NCBI GenBank assembly: GCA_029782295.1 | Contig: JAKOVB010000174.1 | Location: forward strand, 119,030 to 183,029 | Length of the DNA: 64,000 nt | Source: Pseudomonadota bacterium | Lineage (GTDB): Bacteria; Pseudomonadota; Gammaproteobacteria; Burkholderiales; Methylophilaceae | Reading direction: 5' to 3' | Shown here: in pieces, positions 24,563-33,132 of the stretch | How positions within the stretch are numbered: the stretch's first letter is position 1 | Layout of the letters: each line of letters opens with the position of its first letter | The notes under the pieces: generated by a model | Told to the model about the DNA's origin: nothing | Database searches by the model: none | Seen by the model: the letters and a program-made list of their open reading frames with translations, nothing else | Translations under genes and position numbers: made by a program

Positions 24563-26287
24563 ATGACTAGCCATGTATTGAGCGTCAATTCCGCAGGAAT
24601 CGTGAGAACGCTGCGTAATCAGTTCACGCGCTCGACCGCCTTCCTGCCCGAGGCCTTGCAGAATGCACGGCGCGCCGGGGCGACGACGGTGAGAGTGCTT
24701 TGGGACGAGCGCAGCCGCGTCATGAGAATCACCGACGACGGCAGTGGCATCAGCGACTTCGAGGCGCTGTTCACGCTGGGCCGCAGCGGCTGGGACGCCG
24801 AGGTGATTGCCGAGGAGAGCCCGTTTGGCGTGGGCTTCATGTCCGCGGTGCTGGCGAGCTCACACCTCACAATTCGCTCCGGCGATCGCCAGGCGTCATT
24901 CGATACGCGCACGCTGTTGAACTTCGAGCCCATCGAGGTGACTCCCATCAGCGGCCGGAATCTGTCCGGGACGGAGTTGGTACTGACGTTGCATCAGGCG
25001 GTGACGCCACCGACAGCGCCGGCGCCGCTCAGCCAGATAGCGGCGGATCACTGGCACCATCTGCTGTGCAAAATTGCGGCGGGGTTTCCGATCCCGGTCT
25101 ATTTCAACGATCAATTGATTCCGCGACCGCTGGTGATCGGGCCGGAATTTATCGCCACCGAGATCGGGCAGGTCCGGCTGGAAGACTACGCGCTATGCAA
25201 GCCTTTCAACCTCAACCGACTTCCCCGGTTGTATTACCAAGGACTGCCGGTGGTCGACCCCAGCGGCAGCCGCGGTGAGTCGCCGGACGTCCTGCATCTC
25301 GATCAGCAGCGATTCCGTTTGCGCATGCCCGATCGCGACACGCTGATCGATGCACATCAACAGGGCGTCGTGATTCACGATGTGCTCGAGGCCGTATGGC
25401 GCAAACGCCTGATCGAGCGGCGCAGTGAACTAACGCCCCAGGACTTCGTCGACTTTCACTGGACGCTCTGCAACGAGTTGAAGCTGCCGGAACTGTTGCA
25501 GGACATGCCGCTCAGCGCTTCGATGGTCTCGCAATACACGGCGCCGCTCGATCTGATCGACGATGGCGATGCGGAGCTGGAACGCTGGAGCGATGCCCCC
25601 GTGCCGGGCAAAGATGCCGTGTTCATCGAACGCGTCGATGATGACTACTCCGCACTGCAAGGAGATCCGCCGTCGCCACTGGCCAGCGTCTACGCGTTGG
25701 CGCGGTCGCTGCCCGTGCTGGACACCCGCGTGCCGGACACTCATTGGGCGCGGCGCCGAATTGTCGACATTCTCGAGCAGGAGCTTGGACTGTCGTACGA
25801 CATCAAAGGTTCGCGCAAGTCGGGCGAGTTCCAGAGTAATTGGGTGACCTGCACGGTGATGACCTGCGAGAGCTACACGATATCGTTCCGGCCCACGCCC
25901 TCTTGCGACGTGCCGGCCAAGATGCATCAGCAGCTCATCCCAGTCACTGTCGACAACCAGGCGTTCTTCGATGCGGATTCCCAAACGCTAGTCGTGCCGT
26001 CCAAAACTCAAAATCCTGGAGACGCACTCCGGCAAGTGAGCCCGTACAGAGATGAATGGGATATGCGGCACGAGGATGAGTTCGAGAACGACTGCGACGG
26101 CGTCAATAATCTGGTTGCGAGCCTGCGCAGCAGCTCGCCACACGATTATCTGGAGTCCTTCCTGCGCCAGTTGAGGCTGGATCCGAAGCTGCTGGGCAAA
26201 AAGACCTTTGCGGTTCGCTTCGACCCCAAAGCCAAGCGGCTGATCGTCGATCGCGGCGGAAAGCGCAAGGCGAAGCGCTCACGATAG
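24563..26287 (+). CDS. GHKL (Hsp90-like) ATPase
   Basis: 574-aa protein. ATPase motifs: N box LPEALQNARRAGAT, G1 TDDGSGISD, G2 SPFGVGFMSAVL. The middle and C-terminal parts show no additional catalytic motif; the tail is basic (AKRLIVDRGGKRKAKRSR). ATG 24563 has a CGAGGAACG Shine-Dalgarno. It differs from the preceding GHKL protein (Gln in place of Met in the N box, no HExxH), so the two look like complementary subunits rather than a recent duplication. Confidence 0.72.
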   Translation: MTSHVLSVNSAGIVRTLRNQFTRSTAFLPEALQNARRAGATTVRVLWDERSRVMRITDDGSGISDFEALFTLGRSGWDAEVIAEESPFGVGFMSAVLASSHLTIRSGDRQASFDTRTLLNFEPIEVTPISGRNLSGTELVLTLHQAVTPPTAPAPLSQIAADHWHHLLCKIAAGFPIPVYFNDQLIPRPLVIGPEFIATEIGQVRLEDYALCKPFNLNRLPRLYYQGLPVVDPSGSRGESPDVLHLDQQRFRLRMPDRDTLIDAHQQGVVIHDVLEAVWRKRLIERRSELTPQDFVDFHWTLCNELKLPELLQDMPLSASMVSQYTAPLDLIDDGDAELERWSDAPVPGKDAVFIERVDDDYSALQGDPPSPLASVYALARSLPVLDTRVPDTHWARRRIVDILEQELGLSYDIKGSRKSGEFQSNWVTCTVMTCESYTISFRPTPSCDVPAKMHQQLIPVTVDNQAFFDADSQTLVVPSKTQNPGDALRQVSPYRDEWDMRHEDEFENDCDGVNNLVASLRSSSPHDYLESFLRQLRLDPKLLGKKTFAVRFDPKAKRLIVDRGGKRKAKRSR

Positions 26288-26303
26288 TTCATGGACGACG
26301 CGT

Positions 26304-26340
26304 CTGGGATCGCACCTGCCGGCGGTGGGTGCGATCCCAG
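26304..26340 (+). terminator. Strong hairpin after GHKL ATPase 2
   Basis: 13-bp perfect stem CTGGGATCGCACC/GGTGCGATCCCAG with an 11-base loop, 16 bp after the stop codon; no U-run. Confidence 0.65.
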
Positions 26341-26424
26341 ATCATGCATGTGTCCGATGCCCGCTCAAGCGACCGCGACCGGATTGTTTGTTTATACGTC
26401 TCCTTGCCTGGTGCGCCACCGTAT

Positions 26425-26547
26425 CACGCCGTGGTCGGCGCGCAAGGCTGAGCGCGTGAAGCACGCGCTCACGAGCTCGCTCGCGCTCGACCATTGCGCG
26501 CCGCACCGCCGGCGTGCGCCTCGCTGCACGCAGGCAATTCGACTGCG
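26425..26547 (+). promoter_or_regulatory. Structured leader 12 (gene at 26569)
   Basis: Outer stem CACGCCG (26425)/CGGCGTG (26510); inner stem GCGCGCAAGGCTGAGCGC with GCTCGACCATTGCGCGC; terminal hairpin reduced to CGCAG/CTGCG with a large loop (26529-26547), 21 nt before the ATG. Confidence 0.65.
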
Positions 26548-26568
26548 GCCGACTCAAGCGAGGATCCT

Positions 26569-27096
26569 ATGCGAAAACACGACATTCAAACCCATGAGCT
26601 CCATTACATGGGGCCGCGGCTGCCCGCGATCAACGTCAAGGTGTATTCGTTCGGTTGCACGGCGGAGGACGTGGCGGAGCGCTTCCAGTGCAATGAGGAG
26701 CTTGCGATCAAGGCGATCAATTTCTGGTTCGAATCAGCCGTCGAGCAATTCTGGGAGGAAGCCACTGAGATCGCCCGCACGATCTTTCCCGACGCGACGG
26801 TCAACTCCGCCGGCCGCAGCAGCGGCTGGCTGGTGCTGTCCGGGTTGTCGGCTCTGGCCCTTTGGGATGCGCCGGCCGTGCAGCGATTCGCCCGACTGCA
26901 AAAGGAGGTGCGGCGCCTCATGGCCTACCTCACCTCAAGCGACTACATGCTGGAAGCAATCGAGTCCAACCGGTGGGCGGAGGAGGGCGCGGAGCATTAC
27001 AACTTCTTCGACGCGAAAGACGGCACGGTGAAGTGCATCGCCGAGGAAAAGCGGAAAGCAATTCAGGCGGGCTTCGGACCGGTGGTGCGGCAATGA
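26569..27096 (+). CDS. Hypothetical protein (175 aa)
   Basis: Soluble, acidic, mainly helical protein; no family recognised. Notable segments are VAERFQCNEELAIKAINFWF and a Trp-rich helix FWEEATEIARTIFPDATV, followed by a Ser/Gly turn and SGWLVLSGL. The stop codon overlaps the next start (ATGA), so it is co-translated with the 27093 gene. Confidence 0.55.
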   Translation: MRKHDIQTHELHYMGPRLPAINVKVYSFGCTAEDVAERFQCNEELAIKAINFWFESAVEQFWEEATEIARTIFPDATVNSAGRSSGWLVLSGLSALALWDAPAVQRFARLQKEVRRLMAYLTSSDYMLEAIESNRWAEEGAEHYNFFDAKDGTVKCIAEEKRKAIQAGFGPVVRQ

Positions 27097-27575
27097 GTCA
27101 CGATACCGAGGAAGCGCGCTTCATCATCTACTACCGCCACTGTGGAGTGGAATGGGAAGACATCTGGAGCTGTGCGTGCGACAGCGAGTGCCCCGAGTGT
27201 GGCGCGGACATCCAGCCTTATGACTGGGAGGAGCTGGAGGATCTTCGTGAGCGGCGGCGCACACCTAGCATTCAAGCCAGCCAATTCGAGCTGCAATTCA
27301 TATTCAAGATTGCAGAACGCGCCACTGCCATGGCGCAACGGCATGGAATCGAATACACGCACGCGACGGCGCTGACGGACGTCAATGTTTGTCACGCGAA
27401 TGGCTGCGAGCTGCGCCTGGATGCACTTCTCGCCGCCACAGATGTGGACTTCGCCCACGACATCTTTGGCATCCGGGAACACCTCAATCGCACGACTGGA
27501 ACTCTGGAACAAGGCTTTGTTCCTCGAATGGCGTTGCGACAGTCAATCGGCGAGGAGGTGGACCTGCCGAGCTGA
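27093..27575 (+). CDS. Hypothetical protein with zinc-ribbon start, DUF6874-like C-terminus
   Basis: 160-aa protein. The N-terminus carries CACDSECPECGADIQ, a short zinc-ribbon-like Cys cluster. The C-terminal 100 residues (FIFKIAERATAMAQRHGIEY, NGCELRLDALLAATDVDFAH, DIFGIREHLNRTTGTL) resemble DUF6874, a family seen on conjugative elements. No enzymatic motif. It overlaps the upstream gene by 4 bp and shares its leader. Confidence 0.58.
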   Translation: MSHDTEEARFIIYYRHCGVEWEDIWSCACDSECPECGADIQPYDWEELEDLRERRRTPSIQASQFELQFIFKIAERATAMAQRHGIEYTHATALTDVNVCHANGCELRLDALLAATDVDFAHDIFGIREHLNRTTGTLEQGFVPRMALRQSIGEEVDLPS

Positions 27576-27621
27576 TAGCAAGGTCAGTAACGAAACGGCT
27601 TGCCTGTCGCGGCCAGTGTGC

Positions 27622-27745
27622 CACGCCGGGCAAGCCGTCAAGGTCGGCACACGCCTGCGGCGTGCGCTCGCGAGCGCGCGGACGCGCGACCCTGACGGCA
27701 TGCCTGCCGGCGTGCCGGGCCACTCGCGCAGACAATCCGTTTGCG
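27622..27745 (+). promoter_or_regulatory. Structured leader 13 (gene at 27763)
   Basis: Outer stem CACGCCG (27622)/CGGCGTG (27708); inner stem GCCGTCA/TGACGGC. The terminal hairpin is CGCAGAC-AATCC-GTTTGCG (27727-27745), where the usual GGC/GCC has become GAC/GTT on both arms; 17 nt before the ATG. Confidence 0.75.
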
Positions 27746-27762
27746 TCATCGAGCAACTCACC

Positions 27763-27984
27763 ATGGACAACGACCCCCTCTCCCGCGAGACCGCGACGGT
27801 CATTGCGGCATTGCGTGCCTGGCAGCGTCTTGGCCGCAAGCAGACGCTTCCCGAGGAAGACCTGGCCACCGACGGCGGCCGCCTGAAGCGGCTGTCGGTC
27901 CGCGAAATCGACCGCCTGGTCGTGCGCATCAACTTCGGAGAGATCGCGCTCACCGAGTCTGCGACCGACGCAACGGCGGGTTAG
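27763..27984 (+). CDS. Hypothetical protein (73 aa)
   Basis: Small helical protein (TATVIAALRAWQRLGRKQTL, then RLSVREIDRLVVRINFGEIA). No family recognised. It is the first gene behind leader 13. A hairpin 10 bp downstream separates it from the 28050 gene, which has its own Shine-Dalgarno but no leader. Confidence 0.5.
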   Translation: MDNDPLSRETATVIAALRAWQRLGRKQTLPEEDLATDGGRLKRLSVREIDRLVVRINFGEIALTESATDATAG

Positions 27985-27993
27985 GCCCATTGC

Positions 27994-28021
27994 GCCCGGT
28001 GGGGTTATCGCTCCACCGGGC
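27994..28021 (+). terminator. Hairpin between 27763 and 28050 genes
   Basis: 9-bp perfect stem GCCCGGTGG/CCACCGGGC with a 10-base loop; no U-run. It may attenuate rather than end the transcript. Confidence 0.5.
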
Positions 28022-28049
28022 TTCGCACAATCCACTTCGGAGGATTCCC

Positions 28050-28514
28050 ATGACACCATCCGCGCCCGACTTCGCTCATACGTTCCCAAGGCCACGCGAT
28101 GAGGAGCTCAATCGCGCCGGCCGGCAAGGCATCCTTGACCAGAAAGAGGACGATACACAATCAGACGACGAGTGGATCGCGTTTCAGCATCGATGCTGGA
28201 GCGAGGAATTTCAGGACGGCCTCCTGACACTCGACTATCTCGACTTCTGTCTCGAACGCGGCCTTCACCCCGCGACCGGCGCGCGACCGCGGCGCCTCAC
28301 AAAATGGACGCACATCGAGCAGGACATCAAAACCGAACAAACAGCGCTGCGTCAGCACCTCGATGCGCTGTTCGACGACTATGGAAACTACTTTGGCGAT
28401 GAGGCTGCGCAGCAATTCCGGACCTTTCTGACGCAGCCCACGCCTCGCACTGACTTCGCGGTCCAGCGCGACCTGTTCGCCGACCCCACGGACCCGTGCG
28501 CCGCTTCCGATTGA
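28050..28514 (+). CDS. Hypothetical acidic protein (154 aa)
   Basis: Acidic, soluble protein without a recognised family; helical segments WIAFQHRCWSEEFQDGLLTL and LRQHLDALFDDYGNYFGDEA. It has a strong Shine-Dalgarno (GGAGGA) at good spacing but, unlike most neighbours, no structured leader directly upstream, so it is probably read from the 27763 transcript. Confidence 0.55.
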   Translation: MTPSAPDFAHTFPRPRDEELNRAGRQGILDQKEDDTQSDDEWIAFQHRCWSEEFQDGLLTLDYLDFCLERGLHPATGARPRRLTKWTHIEQDIKTEQTALRQHLDALFDDYGNYFGDEAAQQFRTFLTQPTPRTDFAVQRDLFADPTDPCAASD

Positions 28515-28549
28515 AGAAGGGGGCGACCTGCCTCGCCTTGTTAGTGTGT

Positions 28550-28671
28550 CACGCCGGTCATCCGGCGCAAGGCTGAGCGCGCCCGAGCGCGCGCTCACGA
28601 GCTCCCTGCGGTCGGCCATTGCGCCGGCCGCTGCGGCGTGCCGCCAGTGCTCGCAGGCAAGTCGCCTGCGA
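28550..28671 (+). promoter_or_regulatory. Structured leader 14 (gene at 28688)
   Basis: Outer stem CACGCCG (28550)/CGGCGTG (28634); inner stem GGCGCAAGGCTGAGCGCGCC with GGTCGGCCATTGCGCC; terminal hairpin TCGCAGGC/GCCTGCGA (28651-28671), 16 nt before the ATG. A GGCG/CGCC hairpin (from about 28522) precedes it. Confidence 0.75.
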
Positions 28672-28687
28672 CATTCAGGAGATTCAC

Positions 28688-29194
28688 ATGAGCTACATCT
28701 ACTGCCACGGCGTTTCACGCAAACAGCTGATTACGCAGTTGCTGAGTGCGGCCCACGGACACACCGTGACGCACACTCTGAAGGGCAACACGCTGTGGAC
28801 CGTCAAGCAGACCGGACCATCTGCACCGTTCATCGTCTGTTTTCTCATCACTCAGGAGCCCGGTCCCATCTGGGGCTACCAGGCGCTGCGCGAAGCCCTC
28901 GGCACGCCGAGCAGCTGTCCGATCGAGTTTCTCGGCATGGTTGCGGAAGTCGACAGCGCCTGGCGCAAGAGCGTGCGGCGTTATCACGAGCGCCACTCGA
29001 AGTCGCCGGTGATTGGAGAAATCTGGGCGCTCAAGCGCGCAAAGATCCCGCACGTCACCATCACCCAGACGACGCCGCGACTGATCGGCACCTACGCGAA
29101 CAAGGCTTACCCGCTGTCCGTGTCCAAACTTCTAAAGCCCATCGGCGTCGCGCACGATCCGCGGCCGGCGGTGTCCAGCACGGTGCGTCCATGA
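28688..29194 (+). CDS. Hypothetical protein (168 aa)
   Basis: Soluble basic alpha/beta protein with an N-terminal helix (SRKQLITQLLSAAHGHTVTH) and alternating strands (NTLWTVKQTG, PFIVCFLITQEPGPIWGYQA). The end is basic (KSVRRYHERHSKSP, LKRAKIPHVTITQT). It loosely recalls the small plasmid family DUF6927, but I am not sure. It overlaps the next gene by 4 bp. Confidence 0.55.
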   Translation: MSYIYCHGVSRKQLITQLLSAAHGHTVTHTLKGNTLWTVKQTGPSAPFIVCFLITQEPGPIWGYQALREALGTPSSCPIEFLGMVAEVDSAWRKSVRRYHERHSKSPVIGEIWALKRAKIPHVTITQTTPRLIGTYANKAYPLSVSKLLKPIGVAHDPRPAVSSTVRP

Positions 29195-29637
29195 GCGCCG
29201 GCGCGACCGATGCGGCACCTACAGTCACCGCACCTATCGCATCAAGCGTAGGGCGCTCGTACAACGCATCGGTTGAGTCAGCGATGAAACCCATCGACAT
29301 CAACGGACGAGTCTTTTTTAAAGACCTGGCTTTAGCACGCCGTCTCGCATCGGCAAACGGCACAAACATTTTCGGGTTCTATCGGCTCCGGAAAGGAGGC
29401 GTGCTGCTGTTGGACAAGAATCGCGTGCCGTTCGCCTTTCTCGTCAACAATCGATATGGGGAGCGGTTCTTCGTATCGGCGCATCGCATCCAAGATGGGA
29501 GAATTCGCTTTATGTACGCGCTAACGGAAGCAGCGGAGAGGCTGCTGGGAATAGACAAGTTATCGTACTCAGAAGAACAAGCACTCGCGCACCGATCGAT
29601 TGAACGGCTGGAAGCCGCGACAGATCGTAGCGGTTGA
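29191..29637 (+). CDS. Hypothetical protein (148 aa)
   Basis: Basic protein with a lower GC content and more varied codon use than its neighbours. After a Ser/Thr/Ala-rich first 30 residues it has the compact segment FKDLALARRLASANGTNIFG, then VPFAFLVNNRYGERFFVSAH, suggesting a small alpha/beta fold. No family recognised. Translationally coupled to the 28688 gene (ATGA). Confidence 0.5.
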   Translation: MSAGATDAAPTVTAPIASSVGRSYNASVESAMKPIDINGRVFFKDLALARRLASANGTNIFGFYRLRKGGVLLLDKNRVPFAFLVNNRYGERFFVSAHRIQDGRIRFMYALTEAAERLLGIDKLSYSEEQALAHRSIERLEAATDRSG

Positions 29638-29679
29638 CAACGACAAGCCGGTCGCCTCCGCACGGGTCCACAAAATAAG

Positions 29680-29698
29680 CCGGGCACCCGATGCCCGG
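29680..29698 (+). terminator. Hairpin after the 29191 gene
   Basis: 7-bp perfect stem CCGGGCA/TGCCCGG with a CCCGA loop; no U-run. Confidence 0.4.
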
Positions 29699-29769
29699 TA
29701 ACGGTACGCCGAACCGGTGGATCGGCGCCTGACCGATAGTGGTCGGGCACCGACCGAAACAATTAAGCC

Positions 29770-29907
29770 TTGCCTGGCTGTGAAGTGTGTCACGCCGGTC
29801 GCCCGGCGCAAGGCTGAGCGCGACGACGCGCTCTCGAGCTCGCTACCGCTCGGCCATTGCGCCGGCCGCTGCGGCGTGCCGGCTGCCGGTGCAGGCAAGC
29901 CGCCTGC
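29770..29907 (+). promoter_or_regulatory. Structured leader 15 (methyltransferase gene)
   Basis: TTGCCTG box at 29770-29776; outer stem CACGCCG (29791)/CGGCGTG (29872); inner stem GGCGCAAGGCTGAGCGC with GCTCGGCCATTGCGCC; terminal hairpin GCAGGC-AAGCC-GCCTGC (29891-29907), 18 nt before the ATG. It is a good representative of the common version. Confidence 0.75.
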
Positions 29908-29925
29908 GCATTGCAGGACACTCCG

Positions 29926-30732
29926 ATGAAACTCACCAAGCAGCAGGCCAAGGCCCACAACGAGGCCGTGGCAATTCTGGCGAAAGACAAACTCAACTTT
30001 GACGAGCGGCGTTTCGTGTTCGAGAACTGGCATGCCGGCGCCAATCACATCAATTCCGCCACCTCGGCCCATTTCACCCCATGCGGCCTCGCGCGCGATA
30101 TGTCGATCAATGTCGGACAGGGGCCGGTGCTCGACCTGTGCGCGGGTATCGGCGCACTGGCATTTGCGGTGTTCGATCGCTGGTCATACGACAAGCCACT
30201 CGACCTCGTTTGTATCGAGCTGAACCCCGACTATGTCGCCGTCGGGCGCAAGGTGCTGCCGGAAGCGCGGTGGATCTGCGGCGACATCTTCGATCTTGCG
30301 TCCTTAGAGCTCGGCCACTTCGGCACCGTCGTCAGCAATCCGCCTTTCGGTGCCGGCCACCGCAGCGGCTCAGCGCCCCGCTATCAAGGCCGCAACTTCG
30401 AGTACCACGTCCTCGATATCGCATCCGACATTGCCGATGAGGCGGTGTTCATCGTTCCGCAGATGTCCGCCCCGTTCCGCTACAGCGGGCATCAGACCTA
30501 CAGCGCCGATCCCCGGCATCGCTCCCGCGAGTACGAGAAATTCGAGCGGGTCACCGGCATCGAACTCGAGATCGGCCTGGCAATCGATGCGGATATGTAC
30601 CGCAACGATTGGCACGACGTCAGCGTCTCGGTGGAGATCGTCACCGCCGATCTGACCGAGGCCCGGGCGCGGCGCGGCGCGGTTGCTCCGCTGGCCACGG
30701 CGGCGTGCATGACTGGCGATCTGTTCGCCTAA
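29926..30732 (+). CDS. SAM-dependent methyltransferase (N6-adenine type)
   Basis: 268-aa methyltransferase. NSATSAHFTPCGLARDMSIN is the entry helix; VLDLCAGIGALAFAVFD is SAM motif I; LDLVCIELNPDYVAVGRKVL is motif II; FGTVVSNPPFGAGHRSG contains the catalytic NPPF. The architecture matches small plasmid-encoded adenine methylases, which can protect incoming DNA from restriction. It has its own leader and is followed by a strong hairpin, so it is monocistronic. Unlike the 19066 protein, its catalytic motif is intact. Confidence 0.8.
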   Translation: MKLTKQQAKAHNEAVAILAKDKLNFDERRFVFENWHAGANHINSATSAHFTPCGLARDMSINVGQGPVLDLCAGIGALAFAVFDRWSYDKPLDLVCIELNPDYVAVGRKVLPEARWICGDIFDLASLELGHFGTVVSNPPFGAGHRSGSAPRYQGRNFEYHVLDIASDIADEAVFIVPQMSAPFRYSGHQTYSADPRHRSREYEKFERVTGIELEIGLAIDADMYRNDWHDVSVSVEIVTADLTEARARRGAVAPLATAACMTGDLFA

Positions 30733-30740
30733 CCCACAGC

Positions 30741-30770
30741 GCCGGCACGGCCCTCGCGCGCCGTGCCGGC
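30741..30770 (+). terminator. Hairpin terminator after methyltransferase
   Basis: 10-bp perfect stem GCCGGCACGG/CCGTGCCGGC with a 10-base loop, 8 bp after the stop codon. Confidence 0.6.
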
Positions 30771-30846
30771 AAGTTCCTGCCTGGTACAGGCTGCGCGAGG
30801 TTTGGCTCCGTACAACAAACAAAATGCGTCAGAGACTTTGGATAGA

Positions 30847-30993
30847 GGAGGGCGGTCTTGCTTGCCCTCCAATCGTGTCACGTCGATCTCGCTGTCAAGG
30901 CCTGCGCGCGGAGGAACCGCGCGCGCAAGCGCGCTGCGCGCGGCCCTGACAGCTTCGCTGCGACGTGATGCGCACGGGTGGGCAAACCCGCCC
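30847..30993 (+). promoter_or_regulatory. Structured leader 16 (ParB-like gene)
   Basis: 5' hairpin GGAGGGC/GCCCTCC (30847-30870); outer stem CACGTCG (30879-30885)/CGACGTG (30961-30967), a clean C:G to T:A compensated change; inner stem GCTGTCA/TGACAGC; terminal hairpin GGGC/GCCC (30980-30993), 22 nt before the ATG. Confidence 0.75.
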
Positions 30994-31015
30994 TGAACAC
31001 ACTTCGAGAACACTC

Positions 31016-32881
31016 ATGACAACAGTGATACAAAACGATCCGGTCACACGCCTGCCGGTGTCGGCTCTCTTCATATCCCCTCTGAACGTCCGCAAGACCG
31101 ATACGGAGAAGGGCATCGACGAGCTGGCTGCCTCCATCGAAGCCGACGGCGTGATCGAAAATCTGGTAACGGTGCCAGAGCTCAAGACGGAAGGCGAGCC
31201 CAGCGGCCGGCAGGGTGTCGTGGTCGGCGGCCGTCGCTGCCGCGCGCTGCACAGGCTGCTGACTCAAGGCAGGATCTCTCCGGACTATCTCGTCAATTGC
31301 ATGGTGGTGGACGAGAAGCGCGCGATCAAGCTGAGCCTGGCCGAGAACGTGAACCGGGAAGGCATGCACCCGGCCGATGAATTCGAGGCCTTCCGCATGC
31401 TCATCGACCAAGGGTATCCCATCGAAGATGTCGCGGCGCACTTCGGCGTCACGCCACCCGTGGTCCAGCGGCGCTTGAAGCTCGCGAATGTCCACCCCGA
31501 ATTGATCGACCTGTACCGCAAAGGCGAGGCCGACCTCGAGCAGCTAATGGCGCTCGCGGTGGTGGACGACCAGGAGCGGCAAAAGAATGTCTGGGACTCG
31601 CTGCGCAAGCACGATCGCGACGCGTCCACCCTGAGACACCGACTGACGGAGAAGGAAATCTCATCCTTCGATCGCCGCGCCAAGTACGTGGGCATCGCTG
31701 CCTACAAGAAAGCCGGCGGCGCCTTGCGGCAGGATCTGTTCTCTGACGAGGGCGAGCAGTTCCTGATCGATGTCGCGTTGCTCGAGAAGCTCATGACGGA
31801 AAAGCTCGAGCGCAAGGCGGCGAAGCTCAAGAAGGATGGGTGCGCCTGGGTCGATATCATGCCGTCGGTAACGTACCCGGATCGGGCCCGTTACGGCCGC
31901 GTCCGACGCATCGAACGGCAGCCCACCGAAACAGAGGAAGCGGAGATCGAGGCGTTGATGGCCAAAGAACAGGAACTCATGTCACAGATGGAAGCTGCGG
32001 ACGGCGAAGGGCGCTACGAGGAAGTCGACACAGAATTGGAGGGTGTCGAGAATCGGCTGCAAGAGCTGCGCGAAGCGCTGACGAAGCCGGATCCGGCCCA
32101 GCAGGCGCTCGCCGGCGCGATCGTCTACGTCAACAATGCCGGGCAAGTCGAAGTGGCGGACAACTTGTTGAGGCCGGAGGACGCGAAGAATTTCTCGACG
32201 GCGGACGACGACGAGGAAGGCCCTGACCAACCGAAGGCGCCGCGCATTCACTCGGCGACGCTGATGCGCAAGCTCACGGCGCAACGCACTCTTGCGCTGC
32301 GCGCCGAGCTGGTGGCGCAGCCGTCGGTGGCACTGGTCGCGCTCACGCACGCGTTGGCTCTGAATGCGTTCTACCCCCACGCGACGCGCCTCTCGGCGCT
32401 GGACCTGCGCTGTGCGGAGTCTCACCTGAACTCGCACGATCCGCAGCTCGAGTCGAGCGATGCATACGCGCAGGTCGAAGAACAGCGCGAGGCGCTGCGC
32501 GGCAAACTGCCGCAGGAGGGCGAACAGCTCCTTGCGTGGCTGCTCGCCCGGCCGCAGGCCGAGGTGCTGGAGCTGCTGGCGTTTTGCGTCGGCCGGTCCG
32601 TCGATGCCGTGCAGTCGGAGGATGATCCGCATGCCGCGGACGCCCTGGCCTCCGCGGCAGCCGTCGACATGCGGCGCTGGTGGAAGCCCACGGCAACGAG
32701 CTATTTCGGCAGCGTGTCCCGTGCACGCATCCTGGAGGTCTCGCGCGACTTCATCGCGCCGGATGTTCTGGCGAAGTTCGAGAAGATGAAGAAGAGCGAG
32801 CTCGCCCAGGCCGCCGAGGCACAGCTGGCCGCCACAGGCTGGTTGCCTGAGCGGCTGCGCCTGCCGGCCGCAGCAGGCTAA
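31016..32881 (+). CDS. Large ParB-like protein of the leading-region type
   Basis: 621-aa protein. The N-terminal ParB-like domain has LPVSALFISPLNVRKTDTEK, VVVGGRRCRALHRL and LSLAENVNREGMHPADEFEA (the GxRRxxA and ENxxRxxMxPxDE boxes). A helix-turn-helix follows (PIEDVAAHFGVTPPVVQRRL). The long C-terminal part holds a coiled coil (EAEIEALMAKEQELMSQMEA) and an Ala/Leu-rich domain. It is far longer than partition ParB proteins and resembles the YubM-type ParB-like proteins found in leading regions of conjugative plasmids. There is no ParA beside it. Function unproven. Confidence 0.78.
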   Translation: MTTVIQNDPVTRLPVSALFISPLNVRKTDTEKGIDELAASIEADGVIENLVTVPELKTEGEPSGRQGVVVGGRRCRALHRLLTQGRISPDYLVNCMVVDEKRAIKLSLAENVNREGMHPADEFEAFRMLIDQGYPIEDVAAHFGVTPPVVQRRLKLANVHPELIDLYRKGEADLEQLMALAVVDDQERQKNVWDSLRKHDRDASTLRHRLTEKEISSFDRRAKYVGIAAYKKAGGALRQDLFSDEGEQFLIDVALLEKLMTEKLERKAAKLKKDGCAWVDIMPSVTYPDRARYGRVRRIERQPTETEEAEIEALMAKEQELMSQMEAADGEGRYEEVDTELEGVENRLQELREALTKPDPAQQALAGAIVYVNNAGQVEVADNLLRPEDAKNFSTADDDEEGPDQPKAPRIHSATLMRKLTAQRTLALRAELVAQPSVALVALTHALALNAFYPHATRLSALDLRCAESHLNSHDPQLESSDAYAQVEEQREALRGKLPQEGEQLLAWLLARPQAEVLELLAFCVGRSVDAVQSEDDPHAADALASAAAVDMRRWWKPTATSYFGSVSRARILEVSRDFIAPDVLAKFEKMKKSELAQAAEAQLAATGWLPERLRLPAAAG

Positions 32882-32885
32882 CGGC

Positions 32886-32937
32886 TAAATCGGGGCGTGC
32901 GTCACCGCCAGCCGGTGACGTGCGCTCCGATTTTTTT
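32886..32937 (+). terminator. Strong intrinsic terminator after ParB-like gene
   Basis: Long imperfect stem (ATCGGGGCG... with ...GCTCCGAT, and GCGTCACCG/CGGTGACG inside) followed by seven T. Confidence 0.85.
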
Positions 32938-32997
32938 GCTTCGGCCTGGGGATGTGCGAGGAGGGTGGGTTGAGCTCTTGCCGGTCCTGTCACGGTA

Positions 32998-33118
32998 TCA
33001 CGGCTCGCGCGCGCACCAGGCGTCGCGCGCGATCGCGCGCTCCCGGGCTCGCGGATGCTCGGCCTGGGTGCGCTGGCGCTGCGCCGTGACCGTGGACCGC
33101 GCCGGCAATTCGCCGGCG
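32998..33118 (+). promoter_or_regulatory. Structured leader 17 (gene at 33133)
   Basis: Outer stem TCACGGC (32998-33004)/GCCGTGA (33083-33089), a compensated variant; terminal hairpin CGCCGGC-AATTC-GCCGGCG (33100-33118), 14 nt before the ATG. Confidence 0.75.
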
Positions 33119-33132
33119 TACGGAGTCCACCC

